DNA from: Terfezia claveryi | Lineage: Eukaryota; Ascomycota; Pezizomycetes; Pezizales; Pezizaceae | DNA: 64,000 nt | NCBI GenBank assembly: GCA_015179025.1 | Contig: WHUX01000028.1 | Location: 124,001 to 188,000 of the forward strand | Reading direction: 5' to 3' | Shown here: positions 45,933 to 57,359 of the stretch, piece by piece | Layout: every line of letters starts with the position of its first letter | Numbering within the stretch: position 1 is the first letter of the stretch | Translations under genes and position numbers: made by a program | Notes under the pieces: generated by a model | Database searches by the model: none | What the model was told of the DNA's origin: nothing | Seen by the model: the letters and a program-made list of their open reading frames with translations, nothing else

Positions 45933-46966
45933 GCTCTGGGTTATGGATTAGGTAGGTACTTGTTAGCGGAGTGGGAGGAGTGGAGTCGGGATTTGGGAAG
46001 GGGATTTTATGTGTGCTATGAATTTGGTTATGTGACGTTACTAGGTTATACTTTGTGGGAGAATCTGATTATTGGGTTTATTGGGTAATTGGTGTAAAGG
46101 AATGGTGAGCACGGGGGATAAAGTATTTTTTTAATTAAATGATATCTCTATATCACGAATATATCCTTTTATTCGAACACGCCGCCCGCCCGTTTATACG
46201 GAACATAAAACAAGCATTGATAGTGATGAAATAAGTCAACCCTCAATCACAGGGCTAGACTGCATTATTAGAAGTGCCCTAGCCGTGAAGGCACCCCTGA
46301 AACCGAAATAGGTATCCCAGTCCAGTCCAAAATGCACCCCCCCAAATCCTCAACTTGAGGGTAAACACTGCATATGTGCAGTATTATGTAAGTAGCTCTT
46401 ATTACCCACCCACTCACTCACTCACTCTTGGACACACCTCAGCTCTACTATATATATAAGTATATGAAAATTGAAAAATGAAAAATGAAAAATGAAAAAT
46501 GAAGAGCATATAGACCCCCCATTCCTTAGCCTCGTTACCCAGGTTAATATCTTTGTAGCCGTTCGTGACCTCGACAACCTCCCCCATAGACAACAGACCA
46601 GTTTTTTTTTGTACGAGGCTACCTCTTCCTCTTATGTTTGTATTGTACGGTATGTACTCATGATATCCATATATACATCCATCCATCCATCCATCCCATC
46701 CATCTATCAATCCATCCTCCTCCCCCCCAATTTATCTATTCATCTCTAGTCAACCTTGACGCCTGGAGATCATGTCTTGTTAAAAGAGGAAGAATCCCAC
46801 GACTTACTTCCCCCGAGCTAGAAATATATATTGATAAGTTGACTCTTAGGGCAAAAAAAAAAAAAAAAGAAAGAAAAAAAAAAGGGTAGTTTTATTGTAT
46901 GTAATCTACGGAGTACGCAGAAAGAAAAAAGGGGGGGGGGAGGGGGGGGGGGCAAAAAAGGAATTC
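45933..46966. other. Intergenic region with many microsatellites
   Basis: Simple repeats include TCAC-type (about 46410-46425), GAAAAAT units (about 46468-46503), CATC units (about 46676-46700), an A/G stretch (46851-46885) and long G-runs (46930-46952). No gene is seen. Confidence 0.6.
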
Positions 46967-47037
46967 TGCATCGATCGGGAGTCGAACCCGAGCCAATTGC
47001 TTGGAAGGCAATTATCCTACCGTTGGACCATCGAAGC
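46967..47037 (-). tRNA. tRNA-Gly(UCC): tRNA-Gly (anticodon UCC), the only complete unit of a cluster
   Basis: The 71-nt reverse strand folds as a cloverleaf: acceptor GCTTCGA/TCGATGC, D arm GTCC/GGAT, anticodon stem ATTGC/GCAAT around loop CTTCCAA (anticodon TCC), T stem TCGGG/CCCGA around TTCGACT, discriminator A. The B box GGTTCGACTCC fits Pol III promoters and a T-run follows. The acceptor has a T-T mismatch at pair 3-70, which could weaken it. Five decayed copies lie just to the right. Confidence 0.8.
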
Positions 47038-47122
47038 GTAGTATACTGTTTGTGGTAGATTATATCTCCATACAGTGATTCTTAGAAGGTTCAGAGTAAA
47101 AAGAGGCGAAAAAAAAAATATA

Positions 47123-47196
47123 TGCATCGATCGGGAGTCAAACCTGAACCAATTGCTTTTTTAAAGACAATTATCCTACCATTGGACCATCGAAGC
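47123..47196 (-). pseudogene. tRNA-Gly-derived copy 2
   Basis: Keeps acceptor, D arm and T loop, but the anticodon region reads TCTTTAAAAAAG with inserted A bases, so no normal loop forms. Flanks match copy 1, including the A-run that would be the terminator. Confidence 0.7.
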
Positions 47197-47237
47197 CAAT
47201 TTGGTATCTTATGTATCAATATATAAACCGAAGTGCA

Positions 47238-47285
47238 TGCATCGAACCGGGAGTCGGACAGAGCCTACTGTTGGACCATCGAAGC
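47238..47285 (-). pseudogene. tRNA-Gly-derived copy 3 (anticodon arm lost)
   Basis: Only 48 bases: the acceptor and part of the D and T arms remain, the anticodon arm is deleted. Confidence 0.6.
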
Positions 47286-47387
47286 ATAGTATACCTACTT
47301 GTAGGAGATTTTAAAATTGATAGAGTAGTTGCTTGGGTTTGTAAATAAAGGGGTTCAGGGTAAAATAGGGCAAAAAGAAAGAATTAT

Positions 47388-47402
47388 TGCATCGATCGGG
47401 AG
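47388..47402 (-). pseudogene. tRNA-Gly-derived copy 4 (3' end only)
   Basis: TGCATCGATCGGGAG with the typical flank GGGGTTCAGGGTAAAAT...GCAAAAA before it shows that an amplified unit, larger than the tRNA, was truncated here. Confidence 0.55.
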
Positions 47403-47825
47403 AGGTACCTATAGACTTGACTTGATGATTTTTTTGCAACTATATGAGAGGGGCAGGAAATGTACCCAGCCTATTATTATCACACAATTCATATTTTAGC
47501 CATACTGTACCTCCCTGGACTCCATGATCCAGGGCTCTTAGGCACTTTTAACAAATTATTCTCCAAACTCGTAGGTACGCAGCTTTTGAGCCCCCCCCCC
47601 TCTGCCGTCCAATTCCACCGAAAAAAAACCTATTGAGTTCTACCCTACAGCCGTTTTGTTGCATATCCCCGTCGTGTTGCTCGCATGGCTATGTATATAC
47701 AAAAGCCGCCCGTAAATTCATAAGGTGAGTGAAATTATGCAGTTGTCTATGATGGGTGTGTCTCGGTATTTTACCAAGACATGTATGTAAATAAAGGGGT
47801 TCAGGGTAAAATCGGCAAAAAAAAA

Positions 47826-47885
47826 CCATCGATCGGGGGTCGAACCCGAACCTATTGCTTTTAAGTCTCATTGGACCATCGAAGC
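47826..47885 (-). pseudogene. tRNA-Gly-derived copy 5 (D arm partly lost)
   Basis: The T arm is intact (CGGGTTCGACCCCCG), the D arm and part of the anticodon stem are deleted. The same GGGGTTCAGGGTAAAAT flank as copy 4 lies beside it. Confidence 0.65.
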
Positions 47886-47930
47886 GTAGTACTGTATACT
47901 GTACTATCTTCTACCTATGGAGACTAACAC

Positions 47931-47989
47931 GAGTCAGACCCGAACCAATTGCTTTGAAGGCAATTATCCTACCGTTCGACCATCGAAGC
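47931..47989 (-). pseudogene. tRNA-Gly-derived copy 6 (anticodon changed to UUC)
   Basis: The 5' acceptor strand, D arm and anticodon stem are kept, but the loop reads CTTCAAA and the 3' acceptor strand is missing, so a working tRNA is unlikely. Confidence 0.65.
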
Positions 47990-48552
47990 TTGGTTTGATA
48001 TTTCATTCATCATGTATAAGTATATAAACGGTACCGGTATGTGTTAGCCGGCTGAAACCTACAACTTGGACTTTCTTCTACCTGTTAACTGCTGCTGTCT
48101 AATAACGCCCTGGCCATTCCCCACCATTGGCCAGCCATTAAACTAGCAGCTCCCCCCTGTTGTCGCCACTTTCTGGAGGGCATTTGATTTCACTGTGATT
48201 CTCATATCGTATTTCGTCCCATTTCGTCTGCTTCATTTGCTTTTGTTAAAGATACAAGATAGAAGGTGGTTTGCTGAGATATATCCTTGGTGCCTCATTT
48301 GAGATCCAATTGATTCCTCATTAAACTTGTCACTCCTTAAGATCCCTCCTTAGGTGAAAGATAGGTTTTGAAGCAGACAAAGATCGATCACTCTCATTTT
48401 CAAATCCGGTACCACGCACATTGTTCAACATAATCTAAAAACGGGGGCATCGACGCTGGAAGTTGGTTACTCAAAAATAATACGATAATTACTCTGTCTT
48501 GCAACGAGATATATTGACAGTTTGAGGGCAGCTTTCTTGCCTTTAGGGGGGA
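47990..48552. other. Intergenic region before the LIM-like gene
   Basis: No gene is seen. The second half may hold the 5' UTR and promoter of the next gene. Confidence 0.4.
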
Positions 48553-48955
48553 ATGATTGAGATGCGAAGCACATTCAGTCTTCTGGGCACAATCAAGTGT
48601 TCCACTTGTGGTATTGATGTCGATATAGCTGAACCTGGGGACCACGTTTGCGCACCTCAGAAAGGTCAGGGACTCATCTCAACAAAAGGGGAAGGAAGAA
48701 TATTAACGCCAAACAGAAGAGGAGCCTATTCTGCTACAGATAAAAACAGCAGCCGCATTCCAGCTGCTACAGAAGAAACCAGCAGCCGCATCCCAGGACT
48801 CATCACGGCAGGGCAAACACGCGCTACCTCCGATTGACTCAGGTACTGCAAGTGAGTTCCTGTCATGGTCTTTGTGGTCAACTCGGTATACTAACTGATC
48901 TGCAGATCGGTCTTTTGTAGGGCGGGAAGAGCCGACTCCACCAGAGAGATCATGA
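48553..48955 (+). CDS. Short LIM-protein-like N-terminal gene (possibly truncated)
   Basis: Three exons, 48553-48664, 48750-48851 and 48906-48955, give 87 residues. The N-terminus has KCSTCGIDVDIAEPGDHVC, a C-x2-C...H-x2-C zinc-binding pattern, then KHALPPIDSGTANRSFVG and EEPTPPERS before TGA. This combination is what I know from the N-terminal part of fungal LIM-domain (paxillin-like) proteins, where LIM repeats follow. None follows here; the next gene converges from 49032. Either the C-terminus was lost, or the stop hides another splice. Retaining the first intron gives a longer first exon in another frame that ends at 48837, so the splicing needs transcript support. Confidence 0.4.
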
Positions 48956-49031
48956 GTCTAAATAAGTATGTTCCCTCCGATAGTCGCTACTTCATCGTGA
49001 AACTCTTCATCGTAAATAACTACCCAATCCC

Positions 49032-50319
49032 CTAATTCACCTTCCTAACCTCCTTCCTCACTACCTCCTTCCTCTTCACTTCCTTCTCCCCCTCCTCCTC
49101 TGGCCCCCCTTTCTCCGTCCACTTCCCCACTTTTGCCAACACTACTCCAATCGCAGCCAACTTTCCATCCCCCGCACGAGCCGGACTCCCCCTTTCATCT
49201 ACATAAAACAGCTTCTCCACCATCTTCCCCCGCTTCTCATCCCACCCTCTCCAGACTAAATTCGCGCAGCCCGCAAGCCGGGACTCTCGTCGTAGCTGCC
49301 CCACAGGGAGGGTGTGCTGGGTTGGATGACCGAGGAGGCGGATTGTAATAAGGGAGAGGGGAGTGGCGGGGGGGAGGTGATTGAGGAAGCGTAGGAGGTA
49401 GCGGGGGGAGTGCCGGGCGTAAGGGGGAAGGTGCAGGTGCAAGTGGGTGACGTAAGGTGGGCTATATGTGTAGGGGATTAGTACGTATTTTTCTTTTGGT
49501 TGGGGGATTGGGGTTAATTGGGAGGGGGCCCGCTACCTAAAGTACTGCATCACCAGAAAGGGAATAGACCCCATAACCGCAACGCCCACAGCAGCGAGTA
49601 TTCCCGCCGTCTTCGCCGGTATTGCAATTTCTCTATCCCCCACTCCCGGAGCCCATGTTGGGAGTTTTATTGCAACCATCTCTCTCCTCAGATTCTCCTC
49701 CTTCTCCTCCTTTACCACTGCTACCTCATTCTCTCCCTCATTCTTAGCTGCCGCTGCCCGCTCCCCAGCCCCAGGATCCACAATCTTCCAGTACCATGCT
49801 GGCGCAATCACCCCTGCCGAAAATGCTGCTACAAAAAACGTGCACAGTTTAATACACGCCAGCCAGACGGTGCGCCTGCCAGCGTAGTAGATCAGCAAGC
49901 GGGGTGGGTATGTCGATGTAGAGCCGACTACCTTTCCTATATAAAAATCTTTCAATCAGTATACCATCGAACTCTAGATATGGGGAGATTGAGGAGCAGG
50001 GGGTGAAACCGTCTTTATCTCCAGGTGTAGATCCAGGTGTAGAGGTAAATGGGACGCTATAGCTCCCTGGGGTATTTGTGGGGATTATGGGAGCTTCAGA
50101 TTTCGACCAGAAGAGCCGGGCGGAGGGGTTTGCAAAGGACAACTTGGGCTCATAGTGAGAAGCGGGGCGAATGTGGGTTCTTGCGGTTGGATGTGGAGAT
50201 GTAGCGAGGCATCGGGCTCGGAAGTGTGTCACGCATGCAAGGGGCTTCCATGTCGGTTGGGGTCGCGGGAAGGGTGTGAGGTTGGTGGTGTGTCTGAGAA
50301 GGGCACGCGGTCGCAGCAT
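49032..50319 (-). CDS. Mitochondrial two-helix membrane protein, fungal conserved (uncertain family)
   Basis: Reverse-strand exons 50010-50319, 49537-49936 and 49032-49461 give 379 residues. The N-terminus MLRPRALLRHTTNL is Arg-rich and lacks acidic residues, like a mitochondrial presequence. A first membrane segment follows YAGRRTVWLACIKLCTFFVA; a second is AGILAAVGVAVMGSIPFLVM; then a matrix- or intermembrane-side domain with YVTHLHLHLPPYARHS. The pattern resembles a widespread fungal protein related to TMEM70/TMEM223-type assembly factors, but this name is a guess. The donor of the first intron (GTTTCA) is weak, and that junction is the least certain. The C-terminus is rich in Glu and Lys. 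Confidence 0.6.
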
Positions 50320-50576
50320 GGTTGCAATTGACTTTGAGGCTCAAGTGAAAATTTCTGACAGCAAGTAAGTACAAACAAACGCTTCCGCTATCACGAATTA
50401 GGTACTAGACAATAACGAGAACTTGAATTGTACATCGACGGTGAATTGGTATATTTTCTCCATCCAAGGTTTGAAGTAAACCGCATACAGAATGGGATCC
50501 CTATCGTAAATCCACATCGAATAAACATTCGCTGCTCACTCTCACCCTGCTTTCACAGACTAGACAAGCTATTGAA

Positions 50577-51110
50577 TTACAAGTCCTCATGGCCGCTGCC
50601 ATCTATTGAAACCAACTCCGTCTCAAAGATCAAAGTCGCCTTAGGTGGGATCACTGGTGGCCTTCCATTTTCGCCGTAGGCATACTGGTAGGGGATGGTG
50701 AGCTTCCTCTTCTCGCCGACACACATGTCTAGAAGACCTTCGTCCCAACCTATTACCAATGGCTCGTTAGACCCCATTCTGTCTGGATTTAAAAAAATAT
50801 ATTATAGCTTACCCTTGATGACTCGTCCTTGACCAAGAATGAACGTGAACGGTTGGCCTCGGTCATAGCTAGCATCAAACTTAGAGCCGTCAGACTCGAG
50901 GGTACCTCGATAGTGAACCCCAATAGTGTTGCCTTTTCGAGTCTTTCGCTCTAAGGATTAAATGTCAGCAAGATCCAACAAAGAGTTTGCAATCGGTCAA
51001 GGAAGCTACCCACCACAAGGAATCTCTAGAGTCTTCTCAATCTTGAGCTCATCGGCTGCGACAAGGCCGAGGAAAAGCAAGGAGGCAACAGAGGCGATCT
51101 TGAAGTGCAT
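50577..51110 (-). CDS. FPR2: FKBP-type peptidyl-prolyl isomerase of the ER
   Basis: Reverse-strand exons 51014-51110, 50813-50950 and 50577-50749 give 135 residues, normal for ER FKBPs. [20 protein letters not shown] is a signal peptide. The FKBP fold shows [46 protein letters not shown] and an [10 protein letters not shown] end strand, with the aromatic and Asp residues of the active site kept. The C-terminus HEDL resembles the ER-retention HDEL with one swap. The enzyme speeds proline isomerisation in folding secretory proteins and binds FK506-type drugs. Confidence 0.93.
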
Positions 51111-53644
51111 CGCTGTTTATTATTGCTGTACTGTGCGTAAATGTGATGTCCGTTCTTCCATCAACTGCCACAGGGTTGCGAGCTTTACTTAAGCTCGCAG
51201 TCACACGCAACAGTGCCGCAAAGGCCAGATCTCACATGGCGGCGACTTTTCCTGTAGGTACTGCGTCGGCAAGGGGCCACCCACCTGAAATAATATGGGG
51301 TGTCTAAGGTTTTCAACGTTTAAATTATCCAAGATCGACGACAAATAGAACAACTGACAGAAAAAAGATCGCCGTTAATGCCCCTTGCATGGTCGTCACT
51401 CTGATAAACAAGTTCACGGGCTTGCTTCCATCACCATCACTCTTCTCACACGCAATGCACCCAGTAGATCAAGCAAGAGCTGTACGGAGTGTGTGTATGT
51501 AATAAGGCCCAGCGCCCACCAGGCTCCAACGCTATTCTCAAACCGGGTATACAATCTAGAAACTCCATGCTTAGGGGCCTGACAAGCTGGCAAAGCCATG
51601 CTAAACTTCGTATGCAGAGTACATAGATAAGTACATATCATGCTCTCCCCACATGACAAGTTCATGCATCGGCGATCTTCGGGACGAGGAGGAGGCAAAG
51701 GAGAGGCGAGAGAGAAGAACTTGCCGAGACAGCTAACCGAGTACCGTTGTCCGCTCGCATGTCGGAGGACAATGGATACTAACTAGACGCCGTGCTATTA
51801 CCATTGACAAAGTAATTAGAAGAAAGGGTTTTATTACCATTGACATTATAGAAGAAAGGTTTGAGGAGATTCAATAACACCCCGAAATGAAATCATTGGA
51901 TGGGATACCCTCATGAGCCATGCAGTTGCCCTGGCAGATCTTCGTTTTCAATACCCCTCTTCTCGTTTCTTCAGGGGAAAACGGGTCTTTAGAGGAGGGG
52001 GGTTGCCGCTACTTACGGTATACCGTATGTACGTATCTACATGCAAGTAGGAGACAAATAAAGTAGATTGCTGCTTATTTATATGGACCCTGTCTGTAGC
52101 CTTAACGGAAAGCAATGGCTCCACGTGCTTATTACCTGTCTGGCACAAAAGCTGTTAATTATTAGGGTCGCATCTGCTCGAATCACATAGTCCCGAGACT
52201 CGAATAATCCATATTTGGTGGGTGGAAACCTCAAGGCGGACAGGAAGGAACAATTGACGGTGATCTGATCCGAAAATCTAAAGGCGATAAGGGTGCCCCC
52301 GTGTCGTAATCTTCCACACTCTAATCCCGGAGAAAAGTAGTCCATTGACATGCGCAGTCCTATTCATTCCCATTGACAAGTACATAGTCTTATTCATGGA
52401 CATCCATTGACAGTTTCTTCCAGACATAAATACTTACTTCAGTAGAGTAGGTAGGCCTATCATTTGTCTTGAAGGTAGCGTGATAGTAGTAGCGTGACGC
52501 AGAACTGCGGTTGAAACTGCCCTCGAACTCTGCTGGATCTGCAGCCATTCTAGATCTGTGCCATTGTCCACCGCCGTGATATCTATTCTCCGTGAGATGC
52601 TAAATCCGCTAGCTGTATCAATAGACTCGAGCATAGCAGCGGAAGCAAAAGCTCGTCTCCCGCCGTTAATTTGAGTTGGCTGCAGCTCTTGCAGGCAGCT
52701 ATAAAGTTAAAGCACAAGTCTCCTGGCCTCCAGCCATTACGGCAAACATTGAAAGTTTCCTGCAGTACCTGTTCGTCTCGTCGCTCAGCTCTGGAGACTC
52801 TCTTTCCTCTGCACCCAGTACACCCATCTCCCTTTCCTCCACTGCTTCACTTCGTTCACTCCCTTTTGAACAGTAGGTCCCTTCCTCCCTCTCAGCCTCG
52901 GACTGGTACTTCCTCAAGCACAAACTCACCTTTGATTCGAGATCACTGCCATTTAGCGAAAGTGCAGCCAGCTGAGTGAAACGAAACGTTCTTCAACGGC
53001 CTGCACTGCACGACAAACTGTCTTTTACCGCTGCTCTGTAAGTTCTGCTACGTTTCAAATTTATCGCTCTATCGTCCGCCGACGGCTCGCAGTAATAACT
53101 TTGACACTGACACTTGACGTTGCGTGTGGAGACAAGCGTAGGTACCGGTACCGTTACAATTCAAAAGATCGAAAAAAAAAAAAAAAAAAATCCATTTAGT
53201 TCTTTACCTTACCCCCCCTTCCTCCGGGAGTTCTGCCCTCCTAACCGCACCAACTTCCGACAACTCACACTGCACAACCCCCATTCCCTCTTCAACCTGT
53301 CCCCCACACCACAGGTACTTTCTGCTCCGTACTTACCTCTCCTCAACCCTGCCCTTTTATTCCCACTTGATAATACATAATCCACATTCTCTTCACCCTT
53401 GCCTGACACACGCTGTCGAGTCTGCGAAATCAATTCAGCTGTTTGCTTCTCGTGTAGAGCCTTGCCTGCCCTAGCGAACGCACAACAAAAAAGATCCGAT
53501 AATTTCGCTGGGGGCATTCTGCTCAACGATGGACCCAATAATACAGCCAAAAATGCCTAGTTCAGGCCTCAATCACATTGTTTGCATCCCTTCTCTTCAG
53601 TAAATTTATTATATTTTCTAGAGAAATTAAATTAATGTATTCAC
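51111..53644. other. 2.5-kb stretch between FPR2 and the deubiquitinase
   Basis: Only short open frames without recognisable motifs. An A-run lies at about 53171-53188. Bases after 53200 are pyrimidine-rich and probably belong to the promoter and 5' UTR of the next gene. Confidence 0.4.
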
Positions 53645-56154
53645 ATGGTACAGGACACTCATTCCTCGAACGACTGTATGATAAACTCTCAGAAGATGGT
53701 CCATCCTTTGCCCACTCTGGCCTCGTCTCTCCCATCTCCTTCACCATCTACATCTGGCGAAGCAGATGAAGCCCTTGAACCGGTTCCGCAGACCTGTTCA
53801 TTGAGCCCAGAACTCACTTCTCCAAGGAAGCGGACTGCAGAGCACGCCGATTTGAATGAGGAAGACGACGGAGTACATAAAAGGCCTAGGAACGAAGTTC
53901 AGGCCATGACCCCAAAGGCCATGACTCCAGACTCTCAGATTTCCTCTTCAGCAACCACGGCGGAAAGGACTGCATCGGCATCGCCGCAAACACCCAAGAA
54001 GCTTCGGCTCTTCACTAAAGAATCTGCACCGCCGCAAACACCCAAGAAGGTTCGGCTCATCACCAAAGAATCTGCACCACTGAGCGATAAGAAACCTCAA
54101 TCACCTACACAGAAATTTTCGCCGCAAGGTACCGATAAGAATCTCAAGAAGGACATCAGGGAGAAAGTGCCGAAAAGTACATTTGACGAGCTATCAAGGA
54201 AAAGAAAGGTCAGACAGGAAGAAGAATTTAACGGGAAGCCAAAAAGAAGAAAGTTCAGACGGGGAGAGGATCTTAACGAGCAAGTAAGGAACAGGATAGT
54301 CAGACAAGAAGAAGAGGGCGACAAGCAGCAGAGAAGAGGGGTTAGATGGGAAGAAGACTTAAAGCCTGTTGAATTCAAAAATAAAGTTAGCGATGGAGCT
54401 GTGTCTAGGGACACACAAAAAAAGGGAAAGACAGAGTCAATTACAGAAATCGAAAAACGAGCGCGTGGTAAACTGTACAAGAGAATCACGAAGGGGAGAA
54501 AAGACGCACCAGGCTCTCTAGCTGCTAGGCTTAAAGCAAAGGGTACTTATATTGACCCAAGCACAACTTCTGAAACGGATGATAATATCAAGCTCAAGAA
54601 GAAACCGACAACTCGAAGCGAAAGGGTTGATAAAAGCCCCCAACAGCAGTGTTCTCAAATAACTTCTGCTAAGGCAGAGAATAACCCAGCGACAGCAGGA
54701 CCTTCTCTTGTTATCGAGAGTACGCCTGTATATGACGAAATTGAGCCAGTTTATTTCAAGCGAGATGGTGTTGTCGGGCTCACTAACCTTGGGAATACAT
54801 GCTTCGCCAATACTGTCATTCAAGCCCTGTGTAATACACCAGCTTTCAGAGACCTTCTTATGAAGACCCAATACTCCTGGTCAACCAAGAAGGACAGAAA
54901 TACGAATCATATACGTAAAAATCCTTCTAATGCACCCATGGGAAGAAATACGAGAAGGGCTGCACATATAGCGAAAGAGAAAGACAAAAAACCGGCACCT
55001 GCGGATGAGTAAGTCTCTTTAATTTTGTTAATGTTATATTCGTGCTAACAAATATATCTCAGGAGTCTGTGCGCTGAGCTTGGGGACCTCTTTCATGTCA
55101 TGACTTATGACAGGGCAGACTTGAAGCCCTCAAAACCATCAAAACGTTCTGAGGGGGCTGTGGTGTCTCCACGTGAATTCTATGAATCCGTTATAGCTCT
55201 GTTAAAATTTGAGCCTAATGAGCAGCATGATGCACAGGAGTTTTTGCAGCTTGCTCTTCAGAGGATGAGTAAAGAGCTGGCGCTGGAAAAGGTGGGGAAG
55301 TTTGGTCAGCTAGGTGCAATTGAGAAGGAAGTATCAGGGGTATCTCCAGTTCAGACATTGTTTGGGGGGGAATATATCAACAAAGTTTGTTCCATGGCAC
55401 TCATCTAAACCGATCCATACTGATCCTTCCACAGAATCAATGCAACGGTTGTCCATACTCAACTACCGACTCGGCAAAGCCAGAAGACTTTCTCTGTTTG
55501 AGCTTGGGAATTCCCACAGCTTCAGAGGAACAGGGTACTGTAGGGGGACGTAAGTTTACTAGATCTAAGCCGGTTAAAAGAGCCATCACTCTCGAATCTT
55601 GCCTGGAGCACTTCGTGAGCCCAGAGCTTGTACACTCCGGTGGTAGTTCAAGCAAGGCACCTTTCTGCTCGACTTGCGGACCAAGAGAGGGCATCACTAA
55701 AACTTTGAAACTATCAAAGTGTTCTCAATATCTTTGTGTTCAGCTCAAAAGGTTCCAATGGGGACCTAGAGGAGACTATAAAGATACTACCATCGTGAAA
55801 CCGCCTATCGGAAAACTAGACCTAGGTCCATACATGACCGAAGATAGTGGTGTTACAAACACCAGCTATGACTTGCATACAGTTATCGTCCATGCGGGCG
55901 ATAGGTAAGCTATCTAGCTATGTGTTAGACAAATGTTTCGTTGCTGACAGTCGAATAGTTGCAGTAGCGGTCATTACATTGCGTACACTAAGACACACGA
56001 CGGCACCTGGTGGAAAATGAACGATGACAAAAGTAGCATTGTGTCTACAGAAGAGGTTGTGAACTCACAGGCCTATATGATGTTCTTTTCACGTAACGAT
56101 GCGAATACCGATCGCTTGAGCATGAAACATGCGAAATCCACCTCATCTCCTTAG
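53645..56154 (+). CDS. USP-family ubiquitin hydrolase with basic N-terminal region
   Basis: Four exons, 53645-55008, 55063-55384, 55435-55904 and 55959-56154, give 783 residues. The C-terminal half is a USP catalytic domain: Cys box GLTNLGNTCFANT (Cys 386), NEQHDAQEFLQLAL, the zinc finger with NGCPY and CSTCG, VQLKRFQWG, and the His box SCSSGHYIAYTK, ending in AYMMFFSR. The enzyme would remove ubiquitin from proteins. Residues 1-370 are polar and basic with two repeat sets: SPQTPKKLRLFTKESAP twice (113-145) and a 15-17-residue motif of the RKVRQEEE type about four times (185-240). A Lys/Arg-rich insertion after the Cys box (about 412-455) interrupts the domain. Layout and charge recall nuclear/nucleolar Ubp10/USP36 types, which is inference. 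The acceptor of the last intron is placed to give the usual spacing before GHY. Confidence 0.85.
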
Positions 56155-56600
56155 TTCAGATTTCACTTCTTCCATCTATTACTGCGGTACTACTCATCGG
56201 GTTTGAGTCACAACCTCTGCGATTGTTGTTATTTCTCCAATTCGACACCAATTCGCGAGTCCTCCAAGTGAGCTGATTTTCAGCGGTCTCAAGCGTATAT
56301 CCATCCGACAAGATACGATGAATAATGAATCTAATTCTAGCATACATATCTGTTTCTTTTTTTTTGACTTTTCTGCTGTTTTTTTAAGCGCGGTATCATT
56401 TATGGCTTTTTTTTATAGTTCTCTGGCTTTTGGCATAATAATGGCTTCTCGCAATTGCTTCATTTCTTGTATATCCTTAAGGGGTGTTCCCGGGCTCTTG
56501 TCACCAGTTCTTGTATAGGGTGGCTTCATGATTCTTTTGGCGTTGCAGATTTCCTTTTTTTTTATTACCACTCCTGTCACTGTCCCCATGAGTAACGTAT

Positions 56601-56837
56601 TCTTTGTGGGGTTTTCTCAATTTCTTAGCGGTTCTGTATTGAGTCTTTTCTTTGGGGGTCTATGATTCATTTGGCGTTGCTATTGGCTTAATTTGGACTA
56701 CTAAAAATGGTCGTGGGGTTTCTTGTGTGGTTTTCTCCATTTCCCGGTGGTTTTGCAACGAGTCTTTTTCCGGAGGGGGTTGGGAATGCTTCGTTCGGCG
56801 TTGATTTGGTTCGGACTTCACGATAGGTCATGGGTTA
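56601..56837. repeat. Degenerate 120-bp direct repeat
   Basis: Unit 1 from 56601 (TTCTTTGTGGGGTTTTCTC...) and unit 2 from about 56720 (TTCTTGTGTGGTTTTCTCC...) share GGTTTTCTCMATTTC, GAGTCTTTT, TTCRTTYGGCGTTG and GGTCRTGGG in the same order. A partial third unit may precede them (TTTTGGCGTTGCAG at about 56537). Confidence 0.55.
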
Positions 56838-57271
56838 CGGATTCTTCAACGATTGTTCACATTTACAGGTGATTATGTCGGTTACCAGTTTGCGCACAAA
56901 AATTAGGGCCTGCTGTTCAAGTTTTGTCGTTGGTGATAAAAATGGTTCGTCCAAGTTTTCCTTGTGAGATTCAGTTTTTTTTTTTTTTTTTTTTTTTTGA
57001 TTTTTGAATTTCATATTATACCAACTTGCCATTCTACATATTTGCTCATTTACTGTACCAACCTGATTATATTTACCGGAACATTTTAGAATAAGTCGAT
57101 AGGTTTCTTTGGAAAAAATCTCATTCTCTGGATTTCCCCAGACCGGAGGCACGAGATCAAGACGGGGATTTCTGGACTTCATTGGGCCTTATCTTCTTAG
57201 ATCATTTTATGATACCATATAGATGGGCAAAGGGGCTTGCATCCATCGGCTGGGATCCGAATTTGTCTGCT

Positions 57272-57359
57272 GGGTCGCATTCAGGTTAAGGGGGTCGCAT
57301 TCAGTTTACGGAGGTCGCATTGAGCTCATGGGGTCGCATTCAGCTTATCGGGTCGCATG
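57272..57359. repeat. Short tandem repeat GGGTCGCATTCAG
   Basis: Five spaced copies of GGTCGCAT followed by TCAG/TGAG and a variable TTA-rich spacer, period 16-24 bases. Confidence 0.75.

Noticed and set aside
47931..47989. tRNA-Glu (anticodon UUC)
   Set aside because: The body is that of the neighbouring tRNA-Gly and the 3' acceptor strand is missing; the anticodon arises from one base change.
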